NCBI RefSeq assembly: GCF_947487605.1 | Contig: NZ_CANKXK010000006.1 | Location: 124,001 to 188,000 of the forward strand | Origin: an uncultured Algibacter sp. | GTDB lineage: Bacteria; Bacteroidota; Bacteroidia; Flavobacteriales; Flavobacteriaceae | DNA: 64,000 nt | Reading direction: 5' to 3' | Shown here: in pieces, positions 44,306 through 55,296 of the stretch | Layout of the letters: the number at the start of each line of letters is the position of its first letter | How positions within the stretch are numbered: position 1 is the first letter of the stretch | The notes under the pieces: model-generated | The model's database searches: none | Seen by the model: only the letters and a program-made list of their open reading frames with translations | Told to the model about the DNA's origin: nothing | Translations under genes and position numbers: made by a program

Positions 44306-44752
44306 TTGCAAGAACTCAACTTTCCAAAGTATTCATTTCGATTCAAAAATAGCGAAAATAAAGTTTCTATTTTTGATGACATTCGTAAAAAATTTGTAAT
44401 TCTTCAACCAGAAGAATGGGTAAGACAGCATTGTTTACAATTCTTGATTTTGGAAAAATTATTTCCTAAATCTCTAATAAATGTAGAAAAAGAATTGATA
44501 GTTAATTCTTTACGCAAGCGTTATGACATTGTTGTTTATAATTCTGATGGAAGTATACACTTAATAGTGGAATGCAAAGCTCCTAGCATTAGTATCAATC
44601 AAGGTGTATTTGATCAAATTGCCCGCTATAACTCTAAATTAAAAGCCACTTATTTAATGGTAACCAATGGAATAAATCATTATTATTGTCAAATGGATTT
44701 TGAAAATAAACGCTATCAGTTTTTAAAAGAAATTCCAGATTATATAAAATGA
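44306..44752 (+). CDS. HsdR N-terminal-domain nuclease-fold protein
   Basis: 148-aa PD-(D/E)XK-fold protein related to the nuclease part of type I restriction subunit R. The core reads KRYDIVVYNSDGSIHLIVECKAP (Asp, then Glu-Cys-Lys). It begins (M)QELNFPKYSFRFKNSENK, with TTG as start. The promoter position supports this. No HsdM, HsdS or helicase is present, and this gene is normally found next to holA in Bacteroidota, so it is a housekeeping gene rather than part of a restriction system. It overlaps the glycosyltransferase start by 4 bases (ATGA). Confidence 0.8.
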   Translation: MQELNFPKYSFRFKNSENKVSIFDDIRKKFVILQPEEWVRQHCLQFLILEKLFPKSLINVEKELIVNSLRKRYDIVVYNSDGSIHLIVECKAPSISINQGVFDQIARYNSKLKATYLMVTNGINHYYCQMDFENKRYQFLKEIPDYIK

Positions 44753-45738
44753 AAATAGCTGTCGTCATACTAAACTGGAATGGTAAAAAATTATTAGAAC
44801 AGTTTTTACCCTCGGTCATTGAGCACTCTAAAGAGGCTTCTATTTATGTTGCAGATAATAACTCGGTAGATGATTCGGTTTCTTTTTTAAAAATAACTTA
44901 TCCGCTTGTTAAGGTTATTCAAAATTCAATTAATGGTGGCTATGCAAAAGGTTACAACGAAGCTTTGCAAACTATTGAAGCAGACATTTTTTGTTTGCTA
45001 AATAGTGATGTTCAAGTAACTAAAAACTGGCTTGCTCCAATAATAAAAACTTTTAAAGCTAATTCTAGCACTTCTATAATTCAACCAAAAATACTCGACT
45101 ATAAACAAAAAGAATATTTTGAATATGCAGGTGCAGCAGGCGGTTTTATAGACAAGTATGGTTACCCTTATTGTAGAGGCCGGGTTTTTAATACCATAGA
45201 AAAAGATGAAGGTCAATTCGATGATGTGACAGATATATTTTGGGCCTCAGGTGCTTGTTTATTTATAAGAAGCGCTGCCTTCAAATCGCTAAACGGTTTT
45301 GATGAAACTTATTTTGCTCACATGGAAGAAATCGATCTTTGTTGGCGTGCAAAAAACTTAGGCCATAATATTACTTATGTTGGATTATCTAAAGTTTATC
45401 ATGTTGGAGGTGCTACATTGCATGAAAATAATCCAACAAAAACCTATCTAAATTTTAGAAATAGCTTGTTTACACTAACAAAAAACGCTAACGGAAATTT
45501 ATTTACAACCATTTTGTTAAGGCTATTATTAGATGGAATAGCAGGAATAAAGTTTTTGTTAGAACTCAAATTAAAACATACACTTGCTATTATTCATGCA
45601 CACTTAAGCTTTTATGGTTCATTACCAAGATTACTTAAACAAAGAAAAGATACTAAAAGTAAGATAAACTATTATCAAATTAAGTCAATTGTCGTTGCTT
45701 ATTTCTTAAAGAAAAAAGTCATTTATAATAGTTTATAA
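44749..45738 (+). CDS. Family 2 glycosyltransferase
   Basis: 329-aa GT-A glycosyltransferase. The donor-binding parts are VVILNWNGKKLLEQF, VADNNSVDDSV and FCLLNSDVQV (the DxD-like site). FAHMEEIDLCWRAKNLGH carries the acceptor-side acidic motif. It resembles rhamnosyl-transferase (WcaA/RfbN-like) proteins of cell-surface polysaccharides. The start overlaps the previous stop. Confidence 0.88.
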   Translation: MKIAVVILNWNGKKLLEQFLPSVIEHSKEASIYVADNNSVDDSVSFLKITYPLVKVIQNSINGGYAKGYNEALQTIEADIFCLLNSDVQVTKNWLAPIIKTFKANSSTSIIQPKILDYKQKEYFEYAGAAGGFIDKYGYPYCRGRVFNTIEKDEGQFDDVTDIFWASGACLFIRSAAFKSLNGFDETYFAHMEEIDLCWRAKNLGHNITYVGLSKVYHVGGATLHENNPTKTYLNFRNSLFTLTKNANGNLFTTILLRLLLDGIAGIKFLLELKLKHTLAIIHAHLSFYGSLPRLLKQRKDTKSKINYYQIKSIVVAYFLKKKVIYNSL

Positions 45739-45836
45739 ATAGTTAGCAAAAGTTTTGTTAACAGTTCTTCATTAAACGGATTTTTATATACTTTTGTCGA
45801 AGTTAATAACGCAAATATTTAATCCATAAATAAATT

Positions 45837-46673
45837 ATGAAAAAAATTTTATTATTTAGTTTATCATCACTACTATTTTTAAGTTCGTGTGTTTCTAAAA
45901 AGGAATTTATAGCATTAGAAGAAAAACAAAAAGAAACGCAAGATTTACTTAATTCTGCCACAGTAAAATTAAATGCATGTTTAGAAGATAGAGCCTCTGC
46001 AACAGCAAGAGCAAAAGCACTTGAAGAGCAAATAGTAGATTTACGTAAAAGCAATGATAACTTACAAATATTATCTGCTAAAGGCGCGAGTAATGTTGAA
46101 AAAACATTAGAGAGTATTAAAGAAAAAGATTTAAAAATTACACGTTTGCAGGATGCTCTTACTAAAAAGGACAGTGTAACTTTAGCTTTAGTAACAAGCT
46201 TAAAACGCGAAGTTGGTATAAATGACCCAGATATTGAAGTAAATGTTGAAAAAGGTGTTGTGTTTATTTCTATTGCAGACAAGTTATTATTTAAAAGTGG
46301 TAGCTATAATGTAACAAGCAGAGCTAAAGAAGTTTTAGCTAAAGTTGCTAAAGTAGTTAATAGCAAGCCAGATTTTGAAGCTATGGTAGAAGGACATACA
46401 GATAATGTATCTTACAGAAAAGAGCCTTTATTAGACAATTGGGATTTAAGCGTAAAGCGTTCAACTTCAATTATTAGAGTATTACAAGAACTTGGTGTTA
46501 ACCCAAAGCAACTTATAGCTGCAGGTCGTGCTGAATTTGTTCCATTAGTGGATAATGATACTGCTGAAAATAGAGCAAAAAATAGACGTACGCGCATTGT
46601 TGTACTTCCAAAAATTGATCAGTTTTACGACATGATTGAAAAAGAAATGAAAAATTTATCTGCAGGTAACTAA
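45837..46673 (+). CDS. OmpA-family peptidoglycan-binding lipoprotein
   Basis: 278 aa. The lipobox FLSSC (Cys18) follows a hydrophobic signal. Residues about 22-125 are a coiled coil (EEKQKETQDLLNS). The C-terminal OmpA domain (about 150-270) has EGHTDNVSYRKEPLLDNWDLSVKRS, AAGRAEFVPLVDND and NRAKNRRTRIVVLP. Links outer membrane and peptidoglycan. A TACTTTTG box is at 45789-45796, without a well-spaced -33 element. Confidence 0.9.
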   Translation: MKKILLFSLSSLLFLSSCVSKKEFIALEEKQKETQDLLNSATVKLNACLEDRASATARAKALEEQIVDLRKSNDNLQILSAKGASNVEKTLESIKEKDLKITRLQDALTKKDSVTLALVTSLKREVGINDPDIEVNVEKGVVFISIADKLLFKSGSYNVTSRAKEVLAKVAKVVNSKPDFEAMVEGHTDNVSYRKEPLLDNWDLSVKRSTSIIRVLQELGVNPKQLIAAGRAEFVPLVDNDTAENRAKNRRTRIVVLPKIDQFYDMIEKEMKNLSAGN

Positions 46674-46695
46674 GATATCTTTTAAAAAAATAAAG

Positions 46696-46830
46696 AAGAG
46701 GCTATCTGAAAAGTAAGTTCGATGTCATATTGAGCTTGTCGAAATATTTTTAACTTACTGATAATCAATATCGGTTTCGACAGGCTCAACCTGACAAATG
46801 AAATTATAATAATTTTTTAGACAGCCTCTT
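46696..46830. repeat. Nested inverted-repeat element between ompA and katG genes
   Basis: Outer arms AAGAGGCTATCT (46696-46707) and AGACAGCCTCTT (46819-46830). Inner arms TGTCATATTGAGCTTGTCG and TTTCGACAGGCTCAACCTGA. The GTCRTTTCGAGC-like and GAGGCTGTCT blocks are dispersed repeats I recognise from Flavobacteriaceae. It ends in a T tract on the plus strand and separates two convergent genes, so it probably acts as a terminator. Confidence 0.75.
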
Positions 46831-46853
46831 TTTTATTTTATATCATGGCGTAA

Positions 46854-49061
<2,208 letters not shown>

Positions 49062-49263
49062 TTAATTTGTTACACTCTAAATTTACTAATTACTTACCAA
49101 AACTCAAGCTTTTCATATTTTAATAAATTATGTTTTAATTGAAAAAATTTATAGTAACCTATATCTTTTATAGAAATAAAGTAATTTTTTATAGCTTTTC
49201 AAAAATTTATCTTTTTTTACAATTTTATATGCTTACTTTTAAGCCTCAATAAAAAATAAAAAA

Positions 49264-49761
49264 ATGGCAAGTATAACATTAGGAGGAAATCCAGTTGAAA
49301 CTATTGGAAGTCTTCCAGAAATTGGATCTCAACTTCTTGATTTTAAATTAACAGCTAAAGATCTTTCAACAAAAACACTTCAAGATTTTAAAGGTCATAA
49401 ACTAGTACTAAATATTTTTCCAAGTGTAAATACGGGTGTTTGTTCTGCTTCTGTAAGAAGCTTTAATAAAGCAGCGGCGAAATTAGAAAACACTAAAGTT
49501 CTTTGTATTTCTAGGGATCTTCCTTTTAGCCAAGAACAGTTTTGTGCAGCAGAAGGTCTTGAAAATGTTGTAATGCTATCTGATTATAAAGATGGTACAT
49601 TTGGGAAAGACTACGGCTTAATTATGTTAAATGGTATTTTTGATGCTTTACTTTCTAGAAGCGTTATTATAGTTGATGCAAATGGTAAGGTAATTTATAC
49701 CGAACAAGTTCCAGAAATAGGTCAAGAACCAAATTACGAAGCCGCTTTATCTGCATTGTAA
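49264..49761 (+). CDS. tpx: Thiol peroxidase, atypical 2-Cys
   Basis: 165-aa Tpx that reduces organic peroxides, using thioredoxin. Peroxidatic Cys60 (NTGVCSASVRSF) and resolving Cys94 (EQFCAAEGLE) match the E. coli spacing. Start MASITLGGNPVET is standard. Divergent from katG and 13 bases before dgkA. Confidence 0.96.
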   Translation: MASITLGGNPVETIGSLPEIGSQLLDFKLTAKDLSTKTLQDFKGHKLVLNIFPSVNTGVCSASVRSFNKAAAKLENTKVLCISRDLPFSQEQFCAAEGLENVVMLSDYKDGTFGKDYGLIMLNGIFDALLSRSVIIVDANGKVIYTEQVPEIGQEPNYEAALSAL

Positions 49762-49774
49762 CCACTCTTTATTA

Positions 49775-50143
49775 ATGACTAAAAAAGAATCTTTTTTCTT
49801 AAGCAGAATTAAAAGTGTAGGCTATGCTTTTAAAGGAGCCGTATTACTTTTAAAGACAGAAGCCAGCATTAAAATACAGTTTGTATTAGCTCTAATAATT
49901 ACGGCAGCGGGATTTTTTTTTAATATTTCTACAAATGAATGGATAGTTCAATTTTTAGCCATTGGTTTGGTAATGAGTATTGAAGGAATAAATACAGCTA
50001 TTGAAGAGATTGCTAATTTTATTCACCCAGAACACCATAAGAAAATTGGACTCATTAAAGATATAGCAGCAGGAGCCGTATTTATCGCTGCTGTTTTTGC
50101 TAGTATTGTTGGTTTAATTATTTATCTTCCAAAGATTTTTTAA
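49775..50143 (+). CDS. dgkA: Diacylglycerol/undecaprenol kinase
   Basis: 122-aa membrane kinase with three helices. The active-site signature is SIEGINTAIEEIANFI (about 68-83). In Gram-negatives of this group it phosphorylates diacylglycerol or undecaprenol. Follows tpx closely on the same strand. Confidence 0.9.
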   Translation: MTKKESFFLSRIKSVGYAFKGAVLLLKTEASIKIQFVLALIITAAGFFFNISTNEWIVQFLAIGLVMSIEGINTAIEEIANFIHPEHHKKIGLIKDIAAGAVFIAAVFASIVGLIIYLPKIF

Positions 50144-50179
50144 AATACTATTACCCTTAGGATAAACGTTAGTAATTTG

Positions 50180-50187
50180 TATTTTTG
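50180..50187 (+). promoter_or_regulatory. -7 box TATTTTTG before ftsK
   Basis: Matches TAnnTTTG, 20 bases before the ftsK ATG. The -33 region lacks a clear TTG. Confidence 0.4.
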
Positions 50188-50207
50188 CTTAAACCAATAT
50201 TTCGTTA

Positions 50208-52598
50208 ATGGCGAAGAAAAAAACTAAGACTAAATCAATACCAAAAAAGAAACTTAAAATGCCGAGTTTTAAGTTAAATAGCCAGCAAAAACTCATATTT
50301 GGTAGTTTCTTGGTTCTATTTGGTGTCTTATTATTTATAGCATTTGTATCGTTCTTTTTTACAGGTAAATCAGATCAAAGTGCTATTTCAGATTTTTTAT
50401 CTCGTGAAGTTCAAACAGAGAATTGGCTAAGTAAAACTGGAGCTTGGTTAAGCGACTTTTTTATTCAACGTGGTTTCGGAATTTCCTCATTCATTTTTTC
50501 AGGTTTAATATTCTTATCTGGAGTTTATGTATTAATGGATATTAATAAGTCTAAGTTAAGAACCCATTGGTTTTGGGGAACTTTAATAGTTATTTGGCTC
50601 TCAACATTGCTTGGTTTTTTTGCAAATAAAAATGATCTTCTTGGTGGCACTATAGGGTTTGAAGTAAATACGTTTTTACAAGACTTTATTGGTAAAATAG
50701 GAACTATCGTTCTTCTTCTTTTTGGTCTTATTACCTATCTAGCTATACGTTTTAAAATTACAGCACAAAGTTTTGTAAGCTTATTTAAATCGGCAAAGAA
50801 TGATTTTAAAAGTGAATTTAAAAATGAATCTGAAGATGATTTTGTCGTAACTGTAGATAATAATTTATCTGAAGAAGCCGAAGCTATTAAAACAGCTTTT
50901 GAAATTCCGCTAGAAAAAGAAGAACCAACAAAAAACACCATTGAAAAAGATAGCAAACCTCCAACTCCGTTAGAAGTTGAAGTTAAAAATGAAGATGCAA
51001 CCGAGGAAGAAGAACTTGAAATGGAGGTTGAAACGGTAAAAGAAGAACTCTCTGAAACCGACAATCTATCTAATAAACTTGTTGAAGATTTTGGGTTATT
51101 TGATCCAACATTAGAATTAGGGAATTACAAGTTCCCTCCTATTGATTTACTAAAAAAGTATGATACCGAAGGCATTACTATTAATCAAGAGGAATTAGAA
51201 GAAAACAAAAATAAAATTGTTGAAACGCTCAATAATTATAAAATAGGAATTGCAAGTATAAAAGCTACGATTGGTCCAACAGTTACCTTATATGAAATCG
51301 TACCAGAAGCGGGAGTTAGAATTTCAAAGATTAAGAATTTAGAGGACGATATTGCGTTGTCTCTTTCGGCACTAGGTATTCGTATTATCGCTCCTATACC
51401 TGGAAAAGGAACCATTGGTATTGAAGTACCAAACAAAAATTCTACTATTGTTTCGATGCGATCTGTTATTGCGTCTAAAAAGTTCCAAAGCTCAGAAATG
51501 CAATTACCAATAGCTCTTGGTAAAACCATTAGTAATGAAACCTTTGTTGTAGATCTTGCCAAAATGCCTCACTTACTTATGGCTGGAGCTACTGGACAAG
51601 GTAAATCGGTAGGTTTAAATGCCGTTTTAACATCGTTACTTTATAAGAAACACCCAGCAGAAGTTAAATTCATTTTAGTAGACCCTAAAAAAGTTGAGCT
51701 TACTTTATTCAATAAAATAGAGCGTCATTATTTAGCAAAATTACCAGACAGCGAAGAAGCAATTATTACAGACAATACAAAGGTTATTAATACATTAAAT
51801 TCTTTATGTATTGAAATGGATAACCGTTATGAACTTCTAAAAAATGCAATGTGTAGAAACATAGCAGAATACAATACAAAATTTAAAGCACGTAAACTTA
51901 ATCCTAATGATGGGCATCAATTTTTACCATACATTGTTTTAGTAGTCGATGAGTTTGCAGATCTTATAATGACTGCTGGGAAAGAAGTTGAAACTCCTAT
52001 AGCCCGTTTAGCACAACTTGCGCGTGCTATTGGTATTCATTTAATAATTGCAACACAACGACCTTCTGTTAATGTCATTACAGGTATAATTAAAGCTAAT
52101 TTCCCAGCACGAATTGCATTTAGAGTGACTTCAAAAATAGACTCTCGAACTATATTAGATAGTTCTGGCGCAGACCAATTAATTGGTCGAGGCGATATGC
52201 TTTTTACTCAAGGAAACGATGTTATTCGTGTACAATGTGCATTTGTAGATACACCAGAAGTTGAAAAGTTAACAGACTATATTGGTTCTCAAAAAGCGTA
52301 TCCAGACGCTTACCTTTTACCTGAGTATGTTGGTGAAGAAAGTGGCACAAGTCTTGATATAGATATCTCAGAAAGAGATAAATTGTTTAAAGACGCTGCA
52401 ATTGTTATTGTAACCGCACAGCAAGGTTCTGCTTCCTTATTACAACGTAAATTAAAATTAGGTTACAATAGAGCGGGCAGACTAATAGATCAATTAGAAG
52501 CTGCAGGAATTGTTGGGCCTTTCGAAGGAAGTAAAGCGAGACAAGTTTTAGTAACAGATTTAGCTGCTTTAGACAATCTTTTAGAAAACGAAATTTAA
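50208..52598 (+). CDS. ftsK: DNA translocase FtsK/SpoIIIE
   Basis: 796-aa chromosome-segregation motor. Four N-terminal helices lie between about 30 and 190. An acidic Glu/Asp linker follows (about 195-295). The alpha/beta motor has Walker A GATGQGKSVG (about 463) and Walker B IVLVVDEFADLIM. The gamma winged helix at the C-terminus (SASLLQRKLKLGYNRAGRLI) reads KOPS-like sites. The linker is short compared with E. coli, normal for this phylum. Followed at 7 bases by lolA. Confidence 0.95.
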   Translation: MAKKKTKTKSIPKKKLKMPSFKLNSQQKLIFGSFLVLFGVLLFIAFVSFFFTGKSDQSAISDFLSREVQTENWLSKTGAWLSDFFIQRGFGISSFIFSGLIFLSGVYVLMDINKSKLRTHWFWGTLIVIWLSTLLGFFANKNDLLGGTIGFEVNTFLQDFIGKIGTIVLLLFGLITYLAIRFKITAQSFVSLFKSAKNDFKSEFKNESEDDFVVTVDNNLSEEAEAIKTAFEIPLEKEEPTKNTIEKDSKPPTPLEVEVKNEDATEEEELEMEVETVKEELSETDNLSNKLVEDFGLFDPTLELGNYKFPPIDLLKKYDTEGITINQEELEENKNKIVETLNNYKIGIASIKATIGPTVTLYEIVPEAGVRISKIKNLEDDIALSLSALGIRIIAPIPGKGTIGIEVPNKNSTIVSMRSVIASKKFQSSEMQLPIALGKTISNETFVVDLAKMPHLLMAGATGQGKSVGLNAVLTSLLYKKHPAEVKFILVDPKKVELTLFNKIERHYLAKLPDSEEAIITDNTKVINTLNSLCIEMDNRYELLKNAMCRNIAEYNTKFKARKLNPNDGHQFLPYIVLVVDEFADLIMTAGKEVETPIARLAQLARAIGIHLIIATQRPSVNVITGIIKANFPARIAFRVTSKIDSRTILDSSGADQLIGRGDMLFTQGNDVIRVQCAFVDTPEVEKLTDYIGSQKAYPDAYLLPEYVGEESGTSLDIDISERDKLFKDAAIVIVTAQQGSASLLQRKLKLGYNRAGRLIDQLEAAGIVGPFEGSKARQVLVTDLAALDNLLENEI

Positions 52599-52605
52599 TT
52601 TAAAG

Positions 52606-53244
52606 ATGAAAAAAACTATTACCATATTATTTATTGCGCTAACGTTTATGGGTTTTGCTCAAGATTCGAATAAAGGAAAAGCATTACTTAAAGAAGTTTC
52701 AGAAAAAGTTAAAAGCTATAATAATATAGCTATTGATTTTAAATACGTATTAGAAAATACTGCCGAAAACATAAAACAAGAAACTCGTGGTGATGTGATA
52801 ATGCAAGGAGACAAATACATTTTAAACATTTTAGGTGTAACTAGAATTTTTGATGGAAAAACAATGTATAATATTAGTCCAGAAGATGAAGAAGTAACTA
52901 TATCTTCAGATAATGATGAGGACGATAACATCACACCTAGTAAAATGCTGTCTTTTTACGAAGATGGATATACCTATAAATTAGATATAGAACAAAGTGT
53001 AAAAGGTAGAAAAATTCAATATGTAAAATTAGTTCCTATTGATACAAACTCAGAAATAAAACATATTTTACTTGGTATTGATTCTAATACTAAACATATT
53101 TATAATTTAATTCAGATAGGAAAAAATGGTACTAAAACGACACTTACCGTTAATTCTTTCAAAACAAACCAAACGTTGTCAAAAACCTTATTTACCTTTG
53201 ATGCAAATAAATACAGTGATTATTACATCAATAAACTAGATTGA
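52606..53244 (+). CDS. lolA: Outer-membrane lipoprotein carrier LolA
   Basis: 212-aa periplasmic chaperone. The signal peptide ends around TFMGFAQDS. The family pattern KVKSYNNIAIDFKYVLEN ... ETRGDVIMQGDKYILNILGVTRIFDGKTMY is clear, as is SKTLFTFDANKY at the end. It ferries lipoproteins across the periplasm. Its TGA stop overlaps the start of the Lpt permease. Confidence 0.88.
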   Translation: MKKTITILFIALTFMGFAQDSNKGKALLKEVSEKVKSYNNIAIDFKYVLENTAENIKQETRGDVIMQGDKYILNILGVTRIFDGKTMYNISPEDEEVTISSDNDEDDNITPSKMLSFYEDGYTYKLDIEQSVKGRKIQYVKLVPIDTNSEIKHILLGIDSNTKHIYNLIQIGKNGTKTTLTVNSFKTNQTLSKTLFTFDANKYSDYYINKLD

Positions 53245-55262
53245 AAATACTAGACCGTTACATACTAACCTCCTATCTTAAGACTTTTATCAGCGTGTTT
53301 TTAATTCTCATGCTGATTTTTGTATTACAGACTATTTGGCTTTATATAAAGGAGTTAGCAGGTAAAGACTTGGATTTAGAAGTTATCCTTAAGTTTTTAT
53401 TCTACATGACACCCAAGCTTATCCCTTTGGTTCTTCCTTTAACAATCCTTCTTGCATCTATAATGGTATTCGGTAATTTTGCAGAAAACTATGAGTTCGC
53501 CGCTATGAAATCGACAGGGATTTCTTTGCAACGTGCTATGTCTGGGCTTAGTGTTTTTATAGTAATACTTGGTTTTACCACCTTCTTATTTTCCAATAAC
53601 GTAATTCCTTGGGCAGAATACAATTCTTATAACTTACGAAAGAACATTGCAAAGCTTAAACCTGCAATGTTTTTAGCTAAAGGACAGTTTAACCCAGTTG
53701 GTAATTATAATATTAAGTTTGTAGAGAAAAGTGGTGAGCGTGGTCAATATCTTCATGATGTTATTATTCATATTAAAGCTGCGGATGGTAGAACCAATGC
53801 CACAACTATAAAAGCAAATAATGGCGAACTCGTAGGTAAAGAAAGCTCCAATGTGTTAAAGCTTATTTTATTTGATGGTAATTATTATAATGACATTATA
53901 CCTAAAAAACCTGCAGCAAGAAAGAAGAAACCTTTTGCAAAAAGTAAATTTGAAAAATACATTATTAATATTGATTTAACCAAATTAAATAATGTAGACA
54001 TAGACGAAAAATCGTATTCAGATAAATACAATATGCTTAACTTAAGTGGTTTAGATAAGGCTATTGATTCTTTATCGGATAAATACCAATCTGATTACGC
54101 ATCCTTTGCTACAACACTTTATCAGCGTACGAATATCAATAATCTTACAAAAAAAATTGGTACTAATAGCAAAGAGAAAGCAAAGTCAACATCAAAAAAC
54201 AAAAAAATTAAGGAAAAGAATAAAAAAATTGTACATGACTCTATATACACTACAAACCTTTTAGATTTATACAAAACAAAAAACAAATCTCAAATTGTAA
54301 ATATTGCCTTAAATTCTTTTAATAGCACCAAGCAAATTATAGTTTCTAAAGAGAATACCATTAAAATTTCTAAAACTAATTTTAAAAAACACATTATCTC
54401 ATTTCATGAAAAACTAGCACTTGGGTTTGCCTGTGTTATTTTGTTTTTTGTTGGTGCTCCACTTGGTGCATTGATACGCAAAGGTGGTATTGGATTACCT
54501 ATGGTTATTGCCATTCTACTATTTTTAACATATCATTTTATAGGTATTTTCGCTACTAATAGTGCTAAAACTGGTAATTTCAATCCTATTTTAGCAAGCT
54601 GGTTTTCTACACTTGTAATGTTACCCCTAGGTGTCTATTTAACAAGACGTGCCACTGCAGATAGAGGCTTATTTGAAGTAGAAAACATAATAGAACCAAT
54701 AAAGAAAATTCTTAAAATAAAAGAGAAGGATAAAGTAGATTATAAATTCTTATCCTCTTATAAGAATGAAGAATTAATTGATGTCATTAAAAATTATGAA
54801 AACTTAGGACATGATGAAGATACATGTTATGAGGCTATAAAAGTATTAGAACATAGAGGTCTTTCAATTTCAGAATTAAGGGAAAAAGGTTTATCTGTTA
54901 ATCATTCATTTGACACAACAGAAATAATAGCAAAAAACTACAAAGAACATACGCAATTTGCAATTACGCTATTTTCAATAGGAGCTGTTTTATTAGTCTT
55001 ATTCTTTGTTTTTAGAAATAATAAGTTGCCTTCTTTAGCCTCAGCATCTATTCAGCTTAGTTTGGCATCTCTATTTTTATATATAATTTACTATATTAAA
55101 TCTGTATTCAATTTATTTAACTTCTACAAACATATCAAAAGAAAAACTCCTAATTTAATACTTTTGCTACTAGGTCTACCAATATACATGCTTACTTATT
55201 TTTTCTTAAAAGTTAAAATGAGAGAAGACTTAAGATTGAATTGTTTAGATAGTTTAAAATAA
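53241..55262 (+). CDS. LptF/LptG-family lipopolysaccharide permease
   Basis: 673-aa permease of the LPS export ABC transporter. Three N-terminal helices (KTFISVFLILMLIFVLQTIW, LIPLVLPLTILLASIMVF and the one around 98-118) are followed by a periplasmic jelly-roll part, then three further helices around 385-480. A long C-terminal extension has two more helices and is longer than the usual 350-400 aa; it is common in Flavobacteriia. The start is TTG (53241), overlapping lolA by 4 bases. Confidence 0.85.
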   Translation: MKILDRYILTSYLKTFISVFLILMLIFVLQTIWLYIKELAGKDLDLEVILKFLFYMTPKLIPLVLPLTILLASIMVFGNFAENYEFAAMKSTGISLQRAMSGLSVFIVILGFTTFLFSNNVIPWAEYNSYNLRKNIAKLKPAMFLAKGQFNPVGNYNIKFVEKSGERGQYLHDVIIHIKAADGRTNATTIKANNGELVGKESSNVLKLILFDGNYYNDIIPKKPAARKKKPFAKSKFEKYIINIDLTKLNNVDIDEKSYSDKYNMLNLSGLDKAIDSLSDKYQSDYASFATTLYQRTNINNLTKKIGTNSKEKAKSTSKNKKIKEKNKKIVHDSIYTTNLLDLYKTKNKSQIVNIALNSFNSTKQIIVSKENTIKISKTNFKKHIISFHEKLALGFACVILFFVGAPLGALIRKGGIGLPMVIAILLFLTYHFIGIFATNSAKTGNFNPILASWFSTLVMLPLGVYLTRRATADRGLFEVENIIEPIKKILKIKEKDKVDYKFLSSYKNEELIDVIKNYENLGHDEDTCYEAIKVLEHRGLSISELREKGLSVNHSFDTTEIIAKNYKEHTQFAITLFSIGAVLLVLFFVFRNNKLPSLASASIQLSLASLFLYIIYYIKSVFNLFNFYKHIKRKTPNLILLLLGLPIYMLTYFFLKVKMREDLRLNCLDSLK

Positions 55263-55274
55263 GCAATATCTTTG
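55241..55274 (+). promoter_or_regulatory. Promoter TTG-N23-TATCTTTG before ribB
   Basis: TTG 55241-55243 inside the end of the permease gene, 23 bases, TATCTTTG 55267-55274. It predicts transcription starting near 55281, after the ATG at 55279, which argues for the ATG at 55297. Confidence 0.55.
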
Positions 55275-55296
55275 CGCTATGATTTTTGAAAAAACC

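Noticed and set aside
44306-44752. Type I restriction system
   Set aside because: Only an HsdR N-terminal domain is present; no HsdM, HsdS or motor part, and this gene is a usual neighbour of holA in the phylum.
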